DNA from: an uncultured Verrucomicrobiota bacterium
GTDB lineage: Bacteria > Verrucomicrobiota > Verrucomicrobiia > Chthoniobacterales > SZAS-18
DNA: 23,416 nucleotides
Direction: 5' to 3'
NCBI GenBank assembly: GCA_937871685.1
Contig: CALMOL010000136.1
Location: 1 to 23,416 of the forward strand
Both the position numbers and the translations under genes were made by a program. Below are positions 1 to 7,304 of the stretch, in pieces (within the stretch, counting starts at the first letter, position 1; each line of letters starts with the position of its first letter). Under the pieces are notes generated by a model that searched no databases, was not told the origin of the DNA, and saw nothing but the letters and a program-made list of their open reading frames with translations.

Positions 1-142
1 TGCCGTCCACGGTGCCATAATAGAATCCCTGCTCCTTGAGCGCTTGCTGGAGGCGCCGGGTGTCCTCGTCGGCGCGGAGGCCAGCCGGGGCGAGGAGCGC
101 GCCGGCAAGCGCGGCGCAGAGGAGCAGGCGGGGACGAGTCAT
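1..142 (-). CDS. secreted protein with peptidoglycan-binding-like N-terminus (partial)
   Basis: The ATG is at 142 and the frame is still open at the window edge, so only the first 47 residues are visible. They form a typical signal peptide: MTRPR, then a Leu/Ala-rich core ending near GLRA. The mature start contains LQQALKEQGFYYGTVDG, which resembles the first helix and turn of a PG_binding_1 domain (pattern LQ..L...GyY.G.vDG). The protein is probably exported and binds cell wall, but its catalytic part, if any, lies outside the window. It follows the PPK2 gene on the same strand after an 86-nt gap. The signal peptide is seen directly; the domain is inferred from a short segment. Confidence 0.6.
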   Translation of the reverse strand, partial: MTRPRLLLCAALAGALLAPAGLRADEDTRRLQQALKEQGFYYGTVDG

Positions 143-228
143 GGGCGGGGGAAAAGGATGTGCGGGATTGGAACGCGCGGCGTCGGATTCTATTCGAGGC
201 CGGGCGTGTCCCGCGCGCGGGGTGGGCG

Positions 229-1032
229 TCAATCGATCACGATCTTCGAGAGGTCTTCCTTAGACTTCGGCCAGTCGAGCTGAAGATTTTCGAGCGCGCG
301 GACCACGGTGCGGGCGACGACGAAGTCGCGATACCACTTCTTGTCCGCCGGGACGACGTGCCACGGCGCGACGCGGGTCGAGCAGCGGTTAAGCATCTCC
401 TCGTAGGCGGCCATGTAGTCGTCCCAGCGGGAGCGGCTCCGAAGGTCGCCGCCCTCCCACTTCCAGTTCTTCCTGGGGTCGGCAAGGCGGGCCTCCAGGC
501 GTTCCTTCTGCTCCGCCTTGGAGAGGTGGAGGAAGAACTTCAGCACGAGCGCGCCCTCGTCGGCAAGCATCTCCTCCCACGCGTTGATATGGCCGTAGCG
601 CGAGCGCCAGCGCTTGTCGGGCGCGAGGCGCAGAACGCGCACGGCGAGGACATCCTCGTAGTGGGAGCGATTGAAGATGCCGATGTTGCCGCGGCGCGGG
701 ACGCGCTGGTGGATGCGCCACAGGAAGTCGTGCGCGAGCTCCTCCGAGGACGGCGCCTTGAAGTTCGCGGTCTCGACGCCGGCGGGGTTCACGCACTCGA
801 GCAGGCCCTTGCCGGCGCCGTCCTTGCCCGAGGTGTCCATGCCCTGGAAGAGGACGATCACGGAATTCGTCGCGTTGGCGGCGAGCAATTCCTGCAACTC
901 GCCCAGGCGGACGCGCAGCTTGGCGGTGTCGTCCTTGGTGTCGTCCTTCGACCGGCCGTCGTCGAAGGCGGGGTCAAAGTCGGCAAGGCGCACCGGCAGG
1001 TCATCCGGGGTGAGGCGAAAAGGCTGGCCCAT
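229..1032 (-). CDS. ppk2: polyphosphate kinase 2 family protein, class III-like
   Basis: This 267-residue soluble kinase should transfer phosphate between polyphosphate and nucleotides. The Walker A segment GMDTSGKDGAGK is at residues 64-75. The Walker B region, FNRSHYEDVL at 120-129, carries Asn121. The lid region at about 187-206 is rich in Arg, Lys and Trp (RKNWKW...RSRSRWDDY). Class I PPK2 enzymes have FDRSWY at the Walker B site, whereas FNRSHYED with Asn is the pattern I know from class III enzymes such as that of Meiothermus ruber, which phosphorylate both AMP and ADP. Length and motif position fit that class. The start is the ATG at 1032; the longer open frame reaching 1599 only crosses the upstream gene out of frame. 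It lies 32 nt downstream of the MauE gene and is possibly co-transcribed with it. Substrate class is inferred from motifs. Confidence 0.93.
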   Translation of the reverse strand: MGQPFRLTPDDLPVRLADFDPAFDDGRSKDDTKDDTAKLRVRLGELQELLAANATNSVIVLFQGMDTSGKDGAGKGLLECVNPAGVETANFKAPSSEELAHDFLWRIHQRVPRRGNIGIFNRSHYEDVLAVRVLRLAPDKRWRSRYGHINAWEEMLADEGALVLKFFLHLSKAEQKERLEARLADPRKNWKWEGGDLRSRSRWDDYMAAYEEMLNRCSTRVAPWHVVPADKKWYRDFVVARTVVRALENLQLDWPKSKEDLSKIVID

Positions 1033-1064
1033 GAGGGGGAAACACAGGACGCCCGGCCAAAGAA

Positions 1065-1529
1065 TCAAGGAGTTCGTTCGCGCCACGCGAGAAATCCCGC
1101 CGCGGCGAGCAGCCCGAGGTTGCGCAGGATTCCCCACGCGACCCCGCCGCCGCCGCCGTGCGAGGCCGCGCCGAAGCAGCCGCACTGCACGTCGAGGCCG
1201 CGCGCCCACGCGAGCGCCAGCAGCGCGGTGAAGCCCAGGAGCATCCCACCCGCGAGGAGCAGCGCGCCGCGCCGCGTCCAGGGCAGGAGCAAGCCCAGGC
1301 CGGCGGCGATCTCGAGGAAAGGCATGTAATACGCCGCGAGCACCGCCACGCGCGGCGGCACGACCTGGAACGCCTCGATGTCGAGCGCGAAGAGCGGCGG
1401 GTTCATCGCCTTGAGCACCCCGGCCGTGACGAGCGCGCCGGCCACGACGAGCCGCGCCAGCCAGAGCGCGGCCAGGAGCCACGCCGGGGCGCGGTCGGCG
1501 GGTGCGGCCATCGCCGATGCCGGGGTCAT
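1065..1529 (-). CDS. MauE/DoxX family redox-associated membrane protein
   Basis: This 154-residue integral membrane protein has about four hydrophobic segments (near residues 16-38, 62-82, 88-110 and 128-147). It carries the Cys motif CGCFG at 116-120, typical of the MauE/DoxX redox-associated family. Members are thought to support disulfide or quinone redox chemistry in the envelope. The ATG at 1529 overlaps the stop of the upstream rhodanese gene as ATGA, which indicates translational coupling and decides the start. An upstream in-frame ATG at 1562 would lengthen the overlap and adds only polar residues. Its pairing with a membrane-anchored rhodanese suggests a role in thiol or sulfane-sulfur handling. 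That role is inference; the family assignment is fairly firm. Confidence 0.85.
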   Translation of the reverse strand: MTPASAMAAPADRAPAWLLAALWLARLVVAGALVTAGVLKAMNPPLFALDIEAFQVVPPRVAVLAAYYMPFLEIAAGLGLLLPWTRRGALLLAGGMLLGFTALLALAWARGLDVQCGCFGAASHGGGGGVAWGILRNLGLLAAAGFLAWRERTP

Positions 1530-2074
1530 TTCGCGGCAGCCGGGGCGCTCGACTTCTGCCATGCCTCCCAGCCACCCTTGAGGACCTGCACGCGCTCAAG
1601 GCCCTGCATCCTCAGCTTGACGGCCACGCGGCGCGAGCTCGCGCAACTCGCCGAGCAAAACACCATGATCCGCCGCGTGGGCTGCCACGCCGCGATGAAG
1701 CCCGGCAGCAGCGTGTCCCACGCGTCTTCGTTCAGCGGCACCGCCCCGGGAATCGTGCCGCGCTCGAACTCGGCCGCGGACCGCGCGTCCACCCACAGCA
1801 CGTCCCCGCCCATCGCGCGCGACTGCGCCAGCGTGATGATCTCACGTGCCTCCACCGGGTCCGCCGAGGCGGGGAAGTCCTCGTCTTCCGCGGCCGTGGC
1901 GTCGGGCACGCCGGACTCCGGCGATGTCGGCGCGCTGACGCCGCCCGCGACCGCGGGCCGCGCGAGGTAGCGCCCGGGCGGGACGCGCTGCCACGCCACG
2001 AGGGCGGGCGCGGCGGCGACGAGGACGAGCGCCGCGGCCTCGGCGACGGTCCGGCGAAAACGCGATGGCGGCAT
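1526..2074 (-). CDS. membrane-anchored rhodanese-like protein
   Basis: This 182-residue protein has one N-terminal hydrophobic segment (about residues 11-28) as a membrane anchor or uncleaved signal. A low-complexity linker at about 40-72 precedes a single rhodanese domain at about 74-174. Family landmarks are VDARSAAEFERGTIPGAV (95-112), the active-site loop FCSASCASS beginning at Cys140, and GGWEAW near the C-terminus. The domain therefore probably faces the periplasm and carries a persulfide on Cys140; Cys144 is a second thiol in the same loop. It starts 17 nt after the DUF1573 gene and its stop overlaps the MauE start, so the three genes look like one operon. The physiological sulfur acceptor is unknown. 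Confidence 0.9.
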   Translation of the reverse strand: MPPSRFRRTVAEAAALVLVAAAPALVAWQRVPPGRYLARPAVAGGVSAPTSPESGVPDATAAEDEDFPASADPVEAREIITLAQSRAMGGDVLWVDARSAAEFERGTIPGAVPLNEDAWDTLLPGFIAAWQPTRRIMVFCSASCASSRRVAVKLRMQGLERVQVLKGGWEAWQKSSAPAAAK

Positions 2075-2091
2075 GGCGCGGAATCAGGCGC

Positions 2092-2814
2092 TCAGCGTCC
2101 GCCGGGAAGGGCGGCGGTGGCCGGGGACGCCTCGGGAGGCGGTGGCTTCACGGTGGCATAGGCGACCACCGAGCGCGGCGCGGGACCGCCGACGTGGCAG
2201 AGCACCTGCACGGTGGCGAGGAGGAACTGCTTGGTCTGCGCCGGCGTCACCACGATCTCCCAGACGCGGCCCTTCTCGACCTCGCGCGGCTCGGCCTTCA
2301 TGCCGGGGTTGTTTGTCGTCACCGTGATGTCGGCGCCGGGCGGCGCTTCAAAAATCTCGAAGCGGATGGTCTTCGGCGCCGTGGCCTCGTCGTGCGCCCA
2401 ATAGACGAACTGCGGCGTTGCGCGCGCGAACTCGGGGATGGCCGCCTTCAGCGTGAGGACATGCGGCTCGGCCTGGTCCGAGGCGCGGACGCGCACGCTC
2501 TTGACCTGCGGGCCGGTGCGCTCGCCGGGGACGAAGATCAGGGAGATTTCCCCGCTCTCGCCGGGGGCATACACCATCTTGGTGAGCTGGGCGGTGGTGC
2601 AGCCGCAGTCCGATTCCGTCGAGCTCAGCGTGACGGGGCCGGCGCCCTCGACGCGAAACTTGAACTTGGCCGTGAGCGACGCCGGCGAGGCCTTGGCGGC
2701 GTTGGCGTCGATCTCGACGACGCGGTTTTCCCAGACGATGCCGGCCTCGGCGGCGGCCGGAAGCGCGGCGCAGCCAAGGGCCAGCAGGCGGAAGATGAAC
2801 ATTCGGCGCATCAT
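2092..2814 (-). CDS. DUF1573 domain secreted protein
   Basis: This 240-residue exported protein has a signal peptide (MMRRMFIF, hydrophobic core, then AEA near residue 24). An Ig-like beta domain follows with the DUF1573 signature: TESDCGCTTAQL (Cys70 and Cys72), then YAPGESGEISLIF. A second beta-rich half runs to about residue 225, with a Pro/Ala-rich tail. DUF1573 has no settled biochemical function. ATG codons at 2850, 2814, 2811 and 2802 are possible starts. I chose 2814 because GGAAGG lies about eight bases upstream and it gives a normal signal peptide. It heads the minus-strand operon and is divergent from terC, so the 86-nt gap at 2815-2900 should hold promoters for both. Confidence 0.88.
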   Translation of the reverse strand: MMRRMFIFRLLALGCAALPAAAEAGIVWENRVVEIDANAAKASPASLTAKFKFRVEGAGPVTLSSTESDCGCTTAQLTKMVYAPGESGEISLIFVPGERTGPQVKSVRVRASDQAEPHVLTLKAAIPEFARATPQFVYWAHDEATAPKTIRFEIFEAPPGADITVTTNNPGMKAEPREVEKGRVWEIVVTPAQTKQFLLATVQVLCHVGGPAPRSVVAYATVKPPPPEASPATAALPGGR

Positions 2815-2900
2815 GGGGCGGACCTTCCCGCCGGCCGCCATGGCGCGCAAGGACCGGGTTCCCCTTTGCGCGTCCGCGCGCCCGCGCTTGGGTGGGCGGC

Positions 2901-3653
2901 ATGTTCGATTGGTTCTCCGACCCCAACGCGTGGCTCTCGCTCGTGACGCTCACGTTCCTCGAGATTGTGCTGGGGGTGGACAACATCATCTTCATCTCGA
3001 TCCTCGCCGGGAAGCTGCCTCCCGAGCAGCAGGGCCGAGCGCGCACCATCGGGCTGATGCTGGCGCTGCTCACGCGGGTGGCGCTGCTCTTCTCGATCTT
3101 CCTGCTCACGAAGCTCACCGCGCCGCTCTTCGTGCTGCCGCTGGTCGGCCACGGCGTGTCCGGGAAAGACCTGGTGCTGCTCCTCGGCGGCTTGTTCCTC
3201 ATCTGGAAGAGCGTGCACGAGATGCACGGCGCGCTGGAAGGCGAGGAGCACGGCAAATCCTCGGGGGTGCGGGCATCGTTTGGCTCGGTGGTCACGCAGA
3301 TCGTGCTGATTGACATCGTGTTCTCGCTCGACTCGGTGATCACCGCCGTGGGCATGGCCCAGCAGATCGGCGTGATGATCGCCGCCGTGGTGCTGGCGAT
3401 GGTGGTGATGCTTTTCGCCTCGAAGGGGATCTCCGACTTCGTGAACGCGCGCCCCACCGTGAAGATGCTCGCGCTGGCTTTCCTGCTGCTCATCGGCGTG
3501 GTCCTGGTGGCCGACGGCCTGGGCCAGCACGTGCCGAAGGGATACATTTACTTCGCGATGGCGTTTTCCTTCGGGGTCGAGCTGCTCAATCTCAAGCTCC
3601 GCAAGAGGGCAGCCGCAGCGGCGGCGCCGGTGGTGCTGCGAAAGGAATACTGA
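2901..3653 (+). CDS. TerC family integral membrane protein (metal ion transporter)
   Basis: This 250-residue membrane protein of the TerC/Alx family has about seven hydrophobic helices. The two family signature segments are visible: LEIVLGVDNIIFIS near residues 19-32 and LIDIVFSLDSVITAVG near the middle, each with the acidic residue in a helix that is expected to bind metal. Family members such as Alx and MeeF/MeeY export Mn2+ or help metallate exported proteins; tellurite resistance is the historical name. The ATG at 2901 gives the standard MFDWFSDPNAW start, and a GTG at 2892 would add only three residues. The C-terminus ends in a short basic/Ala-rich tail. The substrate cannot be read from sequence. 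Confidence 0.92.
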   Translation: MFDWFSDPNAWLSLVTLTFLEIVLGVDNIIFISILAGKLPPEQQGRARTIGLMLALLTRVALLFSIFLLTKLTAPLFVLPLVGHGVSGKDLVLLLGGLFLIWKSVHEMHGALEGEEHGKSSGVRASFGSVVTQIVLIDIVFSLDSVITAVGMAQQIGVMIAAVVLAMVVMLFASKGISDFVNARPTVKMLALAFLLLIGVVLVADGLGQHVPKGYIYFAMAFSFGVELLNLKLRKRAAAAAAPVVLRKEY

Positions 3654-3657
3654 GCCG

Positions 3658-3681
3658 GGGCGGCGGGAGCCGACGCCGCCC
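3658..3681 (+). terminator. GC-rich hairpin after terC
   Basis: An 8-bp perfect stem (GGGCGGCG pairing with CGCCGCCC) with an 8-base loop lies just after the terC stop codon. No T-run follows, so it may be a weak or factor-dependent terminator, or simply a 3'-end stabilising hairpin. In DNA this GC-rich, chance hairpins are common. Confidence 0.35.
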
Positions 3682-3738
3682 TGGCGCGGACGCGCCCTCG
3701 TCTTGACCAGCGGGGGGCAGCGCGCAACGTCCGGCCTC

Positions 3739-5457
3739 ATGCTTGACCGTCGTTGTTTTTCCCTGCTTTTCGTCGCGGCCGCTCCGCTCCTTGCCGAGGA
3801 GCCGCCGGCCCATCTCCCACCGGTTGTCTCGGCCGCCCCGTCCACGCTGACCGTCCGGCCGAACACTGGGCCGGTGCGATTCTTCGGGCCGAACGTCTTC
3901 CGCGAGAATCCTGCGTCAACGAAAGTGACTCTGGCGACCTCGCTGGGGAACGTCTATTTCGAGCTCTTCGACCAGCGCACGCCCGGGCACGCCGCCAATT
4001 TCCTGCGCTACCTCTCGGCCGGCCGCTACAACGGCACCTTCATTCACCGCAACGTCGCCGGGTTCATCTGGCAGGGCGGCGGCTTTTCCTTCGATGGCAC
4101 GAACACGAACATGGTGACGGCGTTCCCGGCCGTGACCAACGAGCCGGGCATCTCCAATCGGCGCGCCACCCTCGCGCTCGCCAAGCTGGGCGGAGACCCG
4201 AATTCCGGCACCTCGCAGTTCTTCGTCAATCTCGCCGACAACTCGGCGAACCTCGACGCCCAGAACGGCGGCTTCACCGTGTTCGGCCGGGTCATCGGCA
4301 CGGGCGCCGACGCGGGGATGGGCGTGGTGGACTTGATCGCCTCGCAGCCGACCTATGATCTCTCGGGGGGGAACCCCGCCAGCCCTTTCACCCAGGTTCC
4401 CACCGTGAACTATTCAGGAATGGGAGCGATTGGCGCGTCGAACCTCGTGAACGTGCCCTCGGTGACCACCGGCGCCGCGGTGGCCTACTCGGCCTCGTCA
4501 GCGAACCCGGCCATCGTGGCCGCCTCGGGCTCGGGCAACGCGCTCACGCTCACCTTCCCGGCGAACTCCTCCGGCACGACGCAGGTGACTTTGCGCGCCT
4601 CGCAGCTCGTGAACACCGGCACGGACACGACGTTCGACGTGCAGGTGACGCCCTCCGCGCCGCTGGCCCGGCTCGGCAACATCGCCACGCGCGCGCGCAT
4701 CGAGACGGGCGACAACGTGCTCATCGGCGGCTTCGTGGTGCGCGGCCCCGGCTCCAAGCGCGTGCTCGTGCGCTGCCTCGGCCCCTCGCTTGCTGCCGCC
4801 GGCGTGACCGGCACGCTGGCCGATCCGGCCATCCAGATCTTCAACGGACAAAACCAGCCGATCGCCTCGAACGACAACTGGCAGGACTCCCAGGCCGCTG
4901 AGATCCAGGCCAGCGGCCGCGCGCCGACCGACCCGCGCGAGTCGGCGATCATCCTCACGCTCGCGCCGGGCGGCTACACCGCCGTGTGCCGCGGCGCGGC
5001 CGGCGGCGTCGGCGTGGGCCTCGTCGAGGTTTATGAACTCGACGGCACCGAGACCCCCCAGCTCATCAACATCGCTTCGCGCGGCAAGGTGGGCACAGGC
5101 GACGACGTGCTGATCGCCGGAAACGTCATTACGACCACCTCGCCCAAGAGGGTGCTCATCCGCGCGATCGGCCCCTCCCTCACCGCCGCCGGCGTGGCCG
5201 GCGCCCTGGCGAACCCCACGTTGCAGATCTTCCAGGGCGGCGTTCTGATCGCGGAGAATGACGATTGGCAAAGGGACTCTGCCACCGGCGGGACGAACCC
5301 GGACGCCGCGGCCATCTCCGCCACGAACCAAGCGCCGACGAACCCAGCCGAGGCGGCCGTGATCGCCACGCTCGCTCCCGGCGGATACACCGCCATCGTG
5401 CGCGGCGTGAACGGCACCACCGGTGTCGCGCTCGTGGAAGTTTACGACCTCGAATAA
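3739..5457 (+). CDS. exported cyclophilin-type peptidyl-prolyl isomerase with two C-terminal repeats
   Basis: This 572-residue protein has a signal peptide (MLDRRCFSLLFVAAAPLLAEE; cleavage near residue 19). A cyclophilin domain follows at about 62-215. Its active-site pattern is kept: HRNVAGF with Arg104 and Phe109, Gln112 in WQGGG, and GTSQFF at 158-162; the usual Trp loop reads LDAQNGGFTVFGRV. A Ser/Thr/Ala-rich linker domain spans about 215-310. Two related repeats follow at 311-435 and 441-572, each with VLIxGxVxxxxxKRVLxRxxGPSL, an NDxW motif and LAPGGYTA...GVALVEVYxLD. This repeat is recurrent on secreted Verrucomicrobiota proteins, in my recollection as a C-terminal appendage. It should fold prolines or act as a surface protein outside the cytoplasm. 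I chose the ATG at 3739 over the upstream TTG because it begins the signal peptide. Confidence 0.9.
   Translation: MLDRRCFSLLFVAAAPLLAEEPPAHLPPVVSAAPSTLTVRPNTGPVRFFGPNVFRENPASTKVTLATSLGNVYFELFDQRTPGHAANFLRYLSAGRYNGTFIHRNVAGFIWQGGGFSFDGTNTNMVTAFPAVTNEPGISNRRATLALAKLGGDPNSGTSQFFVNLADNSANLDAQNGGFTVFGRVIGTGADAGMGVVDLIASQPTYDLSGGNPASPFTQVPTVNYSGMGAIGASNLVNVPSVTTGAAVAYSASSANPAIVAASGSGNALTLTFPANSSGTTQVTLRASQLVNTGTDTTFDVQVTPSAPLARLGNIATRARIETGDNVLIGGFVVRGPGSKRVLVRCLGPSLAAAGVTGTLADPAIQIFNGQNQPIASNDNWQDSQAAEIQASGRAPTDPRESAIILTLAPGGYTAVCRGAAGGVGVGLVEVYELDGTETPQLINIASRGKVGTGDDVLIAGNVITTTSPKRVLIRAIGPSLTAAGVAGALANPTLQIFQGGVLIAENDDWQRDSATGGTNPDAAAISATNQAPTNPAEAAVIATLAPGGYTAIVRGVNGTTGVALVEVYDLE
4669..5454 (+). 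repeat. two tandem ~125-residue protein repeats inside the cyclophilin gene
   Basis: Residues 311-435 (bases 4669-5043) and 441-572 (bases 5059-5454) align along their whole length. Shared landmarks in order are the N-I-A-(T/S)-R start, TGDxVLI, KRVL(V/I)R, GPSL(A/T)AAGV, Q(I/F)F, ND(N/D)WQ, APT(D/N)P, LAPGGYTA and the end LVEVYxL. They are separated by a five-residue linker. Divergence at the protein level is considerable, so the duplication is old rather than a recent tandem copy. Confidence 0.8.
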
Positions 5458-5679
5458 GCCCGCCGCGAGGGCAGGGCCCGGTCGCGCTTTTGCCGAAGGT
5501 TGGGCGGCGCGTGGCCCGAGGCGCCTTGGAGGGCGTTTGCAAGCGTCGGCGACCATCCCTCGATCCTTTTCGAAAGCGCTGGGGGCGCATTGGCTCAAAC
5601 TTGGCGCGAGAGCGCTGGAAGTGCCTGGCTGCGTCTTCCGCCTTTCGGTTCCGAGTGCCAGGCGCACCTTGTGGCCCGC

Positions 5680-6636
5680 ATGCACCGACCTGCCGAACCG
5701 CCGCCCTCGCGTGAACGGGCGGGGGTGCTCGCGGGCCTCGCCGCCTTCGGCATCTGGGGCTTGGTGCCGCTGTATTGGCGGATGCTTGGCGGCGTGTCGG
5801 CCGACCGCATCATCGCCCACCGCGTGTTGTGGTCAGCGCTGATTTTCGGCGCGGCTACCCTCGCGCTTCCCGAGGCCCGGCGCGCGCTCGCCGCCGTCGT
5901 CGCATCGCGCCGGCGCCTGCTCCTCACGGCGGCGGCGGGCTGGCTCGTCGGGGCCAACTGGCTGATCTTCATCTGGGCCGTGCTGCAAGGGCGCCTCACG
6001 GAGACTTCGCTCGGCTATTACCTCACGCCGCTCTGCTCCGTGCTGCTCGGCTCGCTCGTGCTCGGCGAGAAGCTCGGCCGCTGGCGCTGGGCGGCGGTGG
6101 GCTTGGCCGGGGCGGGCGTCGGCGCGAAGGTGATCCTGGCCGGCGTGTTCCCGTGGATCGGCCTCAGCTTGTGCGTCACGTTCGGGTTCTACGGGTTGCT
6201 CAAGAAAAAAGCGGCGCTCGACGCGCTGGCGGGACTTTGCGTGGAAACTCTCGCGCTCACGCCCGCCGCGGCGGTGTGGCTTGCTTGGTTTTCCGACGGG
6301 CCCGGCGCCGGGCCGGAATTTTTCGCGGCGGAGAGTTGGCCGCGGGTGGCGCTGCTGCTGGTCGGCGGCGGGATCGTGACCGCGGCGCCGCTGCTGGGCT
6401 ACGCCTTCGCGGCGCGCCGGCTGCCGCTCTCGACGCTCGGCCTCATGCAATACCTCACCCCGACGATGACCTTTGCGATGGGCATCTTCCTCTTTCGCGA
6501 GCCGTTCGGCGTGGGCGAGGCGGCGGCCTTCGGCCTCATCTGGGCCGGCCTCGTTCTCTACACCTGGGCCGGAGTGCGCGAGCGCCGCCGCGCCGCGCGC
6601 GTCGGAAACGAGGTCGTGCCGCCCCCGCCTTCGTAA
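5680..6636 (+). CDS. rarD: RarD-like EamA-family permease
   Basis: This 318-residue, ten-helix membrane protein of the drug/metabolite transporter superfamily matches the RarD subfamily. Seen features are GIWGLVPLYWR in helix 1, HRVLWS after it, GANWLIFIWAV and LTETSLGYYLTPL in the first half, and MQYLTPTMTFAMGIFLFREPF near the end, all typical of RarD. Substrates of RarD proteins are not firmly known; the name comes from a chloramphenicol-sensitivity annotation. The ATG at 5680 gives the normal N-terminus, and the open frame back to 5500 codes for unconvincing sequence. The 222-nt gap before it (5458-5679) shows no clear gene or terminator. It is convergent with a second EamA transporter across the repeat region. 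Confidence 0.9.
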   Translation: MHRPAEPPPSRERAGVLAGLAAFGIWGLVPLYWRMLGGVSADRIIAHRVLWSALIFGAATLALPEARRALAAVVASRRRLLLTAAAGWLVGANWLIFIWAVLQGRLTETSLGYYLTPLCSVLLGSLVLGEKLGRWRWAAVGLAGAGVGAKVILAGVFPWIGLSLCVTFGFYGLLKKKAALDALAGLCVETLALTPAAAVWLAWFSDGPGAGPEFFAAESWPRVALLLVGGGIVTAAPLLGYAFAARRLPLSTLGLMQYLTPTMTFAMGIFLFREPFGVGEAAAFGLIWAGLVLYTWAGVRERRRAARVGNEVVPPPPS

Positions 6637-6824
6637 AGGCGCGTTGTCTTGAAGCAGAAGGGCACCGGTCCCGGCCAAATTGGTGCTGTCTTGGTCGTGA
6701 CCGCTTCCTTTCGCGAGCCAATGCTCAGCCGAGTGGTCTTCATCACCGTCGCCTGCCGGACCAAGGGGAGTCTTTCGGCAGGACTCGCGTGACTTCGCTG
6801 GGGAAGCGACGCCGTTTGTCTTCC

Positions 6825-7181
6825 GAACTCACGACTTCGGGAGGCGAGCTCGCGAGTTTCGAAATCGAAGTCGCGACATCGGAATTCAAACTCGCGACTT
6901 CTGATTTCAATGTCGCGACTTCCCGATGTGAACTCGCGACTTCCGATTCCAAAGTCACGACTTCGTCTGGGGAACTCGCGAGTTTGCTTCCCAAAGTCGT
7001 GGGTTCCGAGCTCGAAGTCGCGACATTGAAATCCAAACTCGCGACTTCCACTTCGGAAGTCTCAACTTCCCCAGGCAAACGACGGGGTTTTGAAACCGAA
7101 CTCGCGACTTCGAGGAGCGACCTCGCGAGTTTGCCTTCCGAAGTCGCGACATCCGAACCCAAACTCGCGGCATCGGTCAAC
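6825..7181. repeat. array of 17 degenerate 21-bp repeats with a 14-bp palindromic core
   Basis: Seventeen units follow one another in exact 21-base register with no insertion or deletion. The first 14 bases fit RAASTCGCGASTTY, a consensus that is its own reverse complement even at degenerate positions. The last 7 bases vary and usually end in C. Positions 2 (A) and 13 (T) are invariant; TCGCGA is intact in 11 units. Units 9, 12 and 13 are the most diverged. Partial units continue on both sides (6783-6824, and degraded after 7181). On the plus strand the frame reads as heptads of the form [E/K][L/V]ATSxx, open from about 6789 (GTG) to the stop at 7209; the complementary strand also reads as heptads. 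The array lies between two convergent transporter genes. Flanks 6637-6824 and 7182-7304 show no convincing gene. AT content is clearly higher than in neighbouring genes. Confidence 0.92.
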
Positions 7182-7304
7182 GAGCGATGTTCCTGTTCCC
7201 GCGTCCGATAACGGCCGGCGGCCAAGCCACGGCATTCCTGCGAGGCGGAACCACGGTGCGGACAAAGAGGGCGAGGGCCACCCGACAAGAGGGAGCGTGG
7301 TGCT

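Noticed and set aside
160..1329. Long plus-strand open frame opposite PPK2
   Set aside because: It is a GC-rich antisense shadow with Arg/Ala/His-rich sequence and no domain, while the minus strand has clear PPK2 motifs.
229..1599. Single 456-residue protein fused to PPK2 at its C-terminus
   Set aside because: The upstream part is the MauE gene read in the wrong frame; PPK2 starts at its own ATG at 1032.
5775..6636. Plus-strand frame running through rarD into the repeat array
   Set aside because: Within rarD it is an out-of-frame Arg/Ala-rich shadow. Only the part after about 6789 could be coding, and that is discussed separately.
6825..7181. CRISPR array
   Set aside because: Units are only 21 bases, the conserved part is 14 bases and degenerate, spacers are 7 bases, and no cas gene is nearby.
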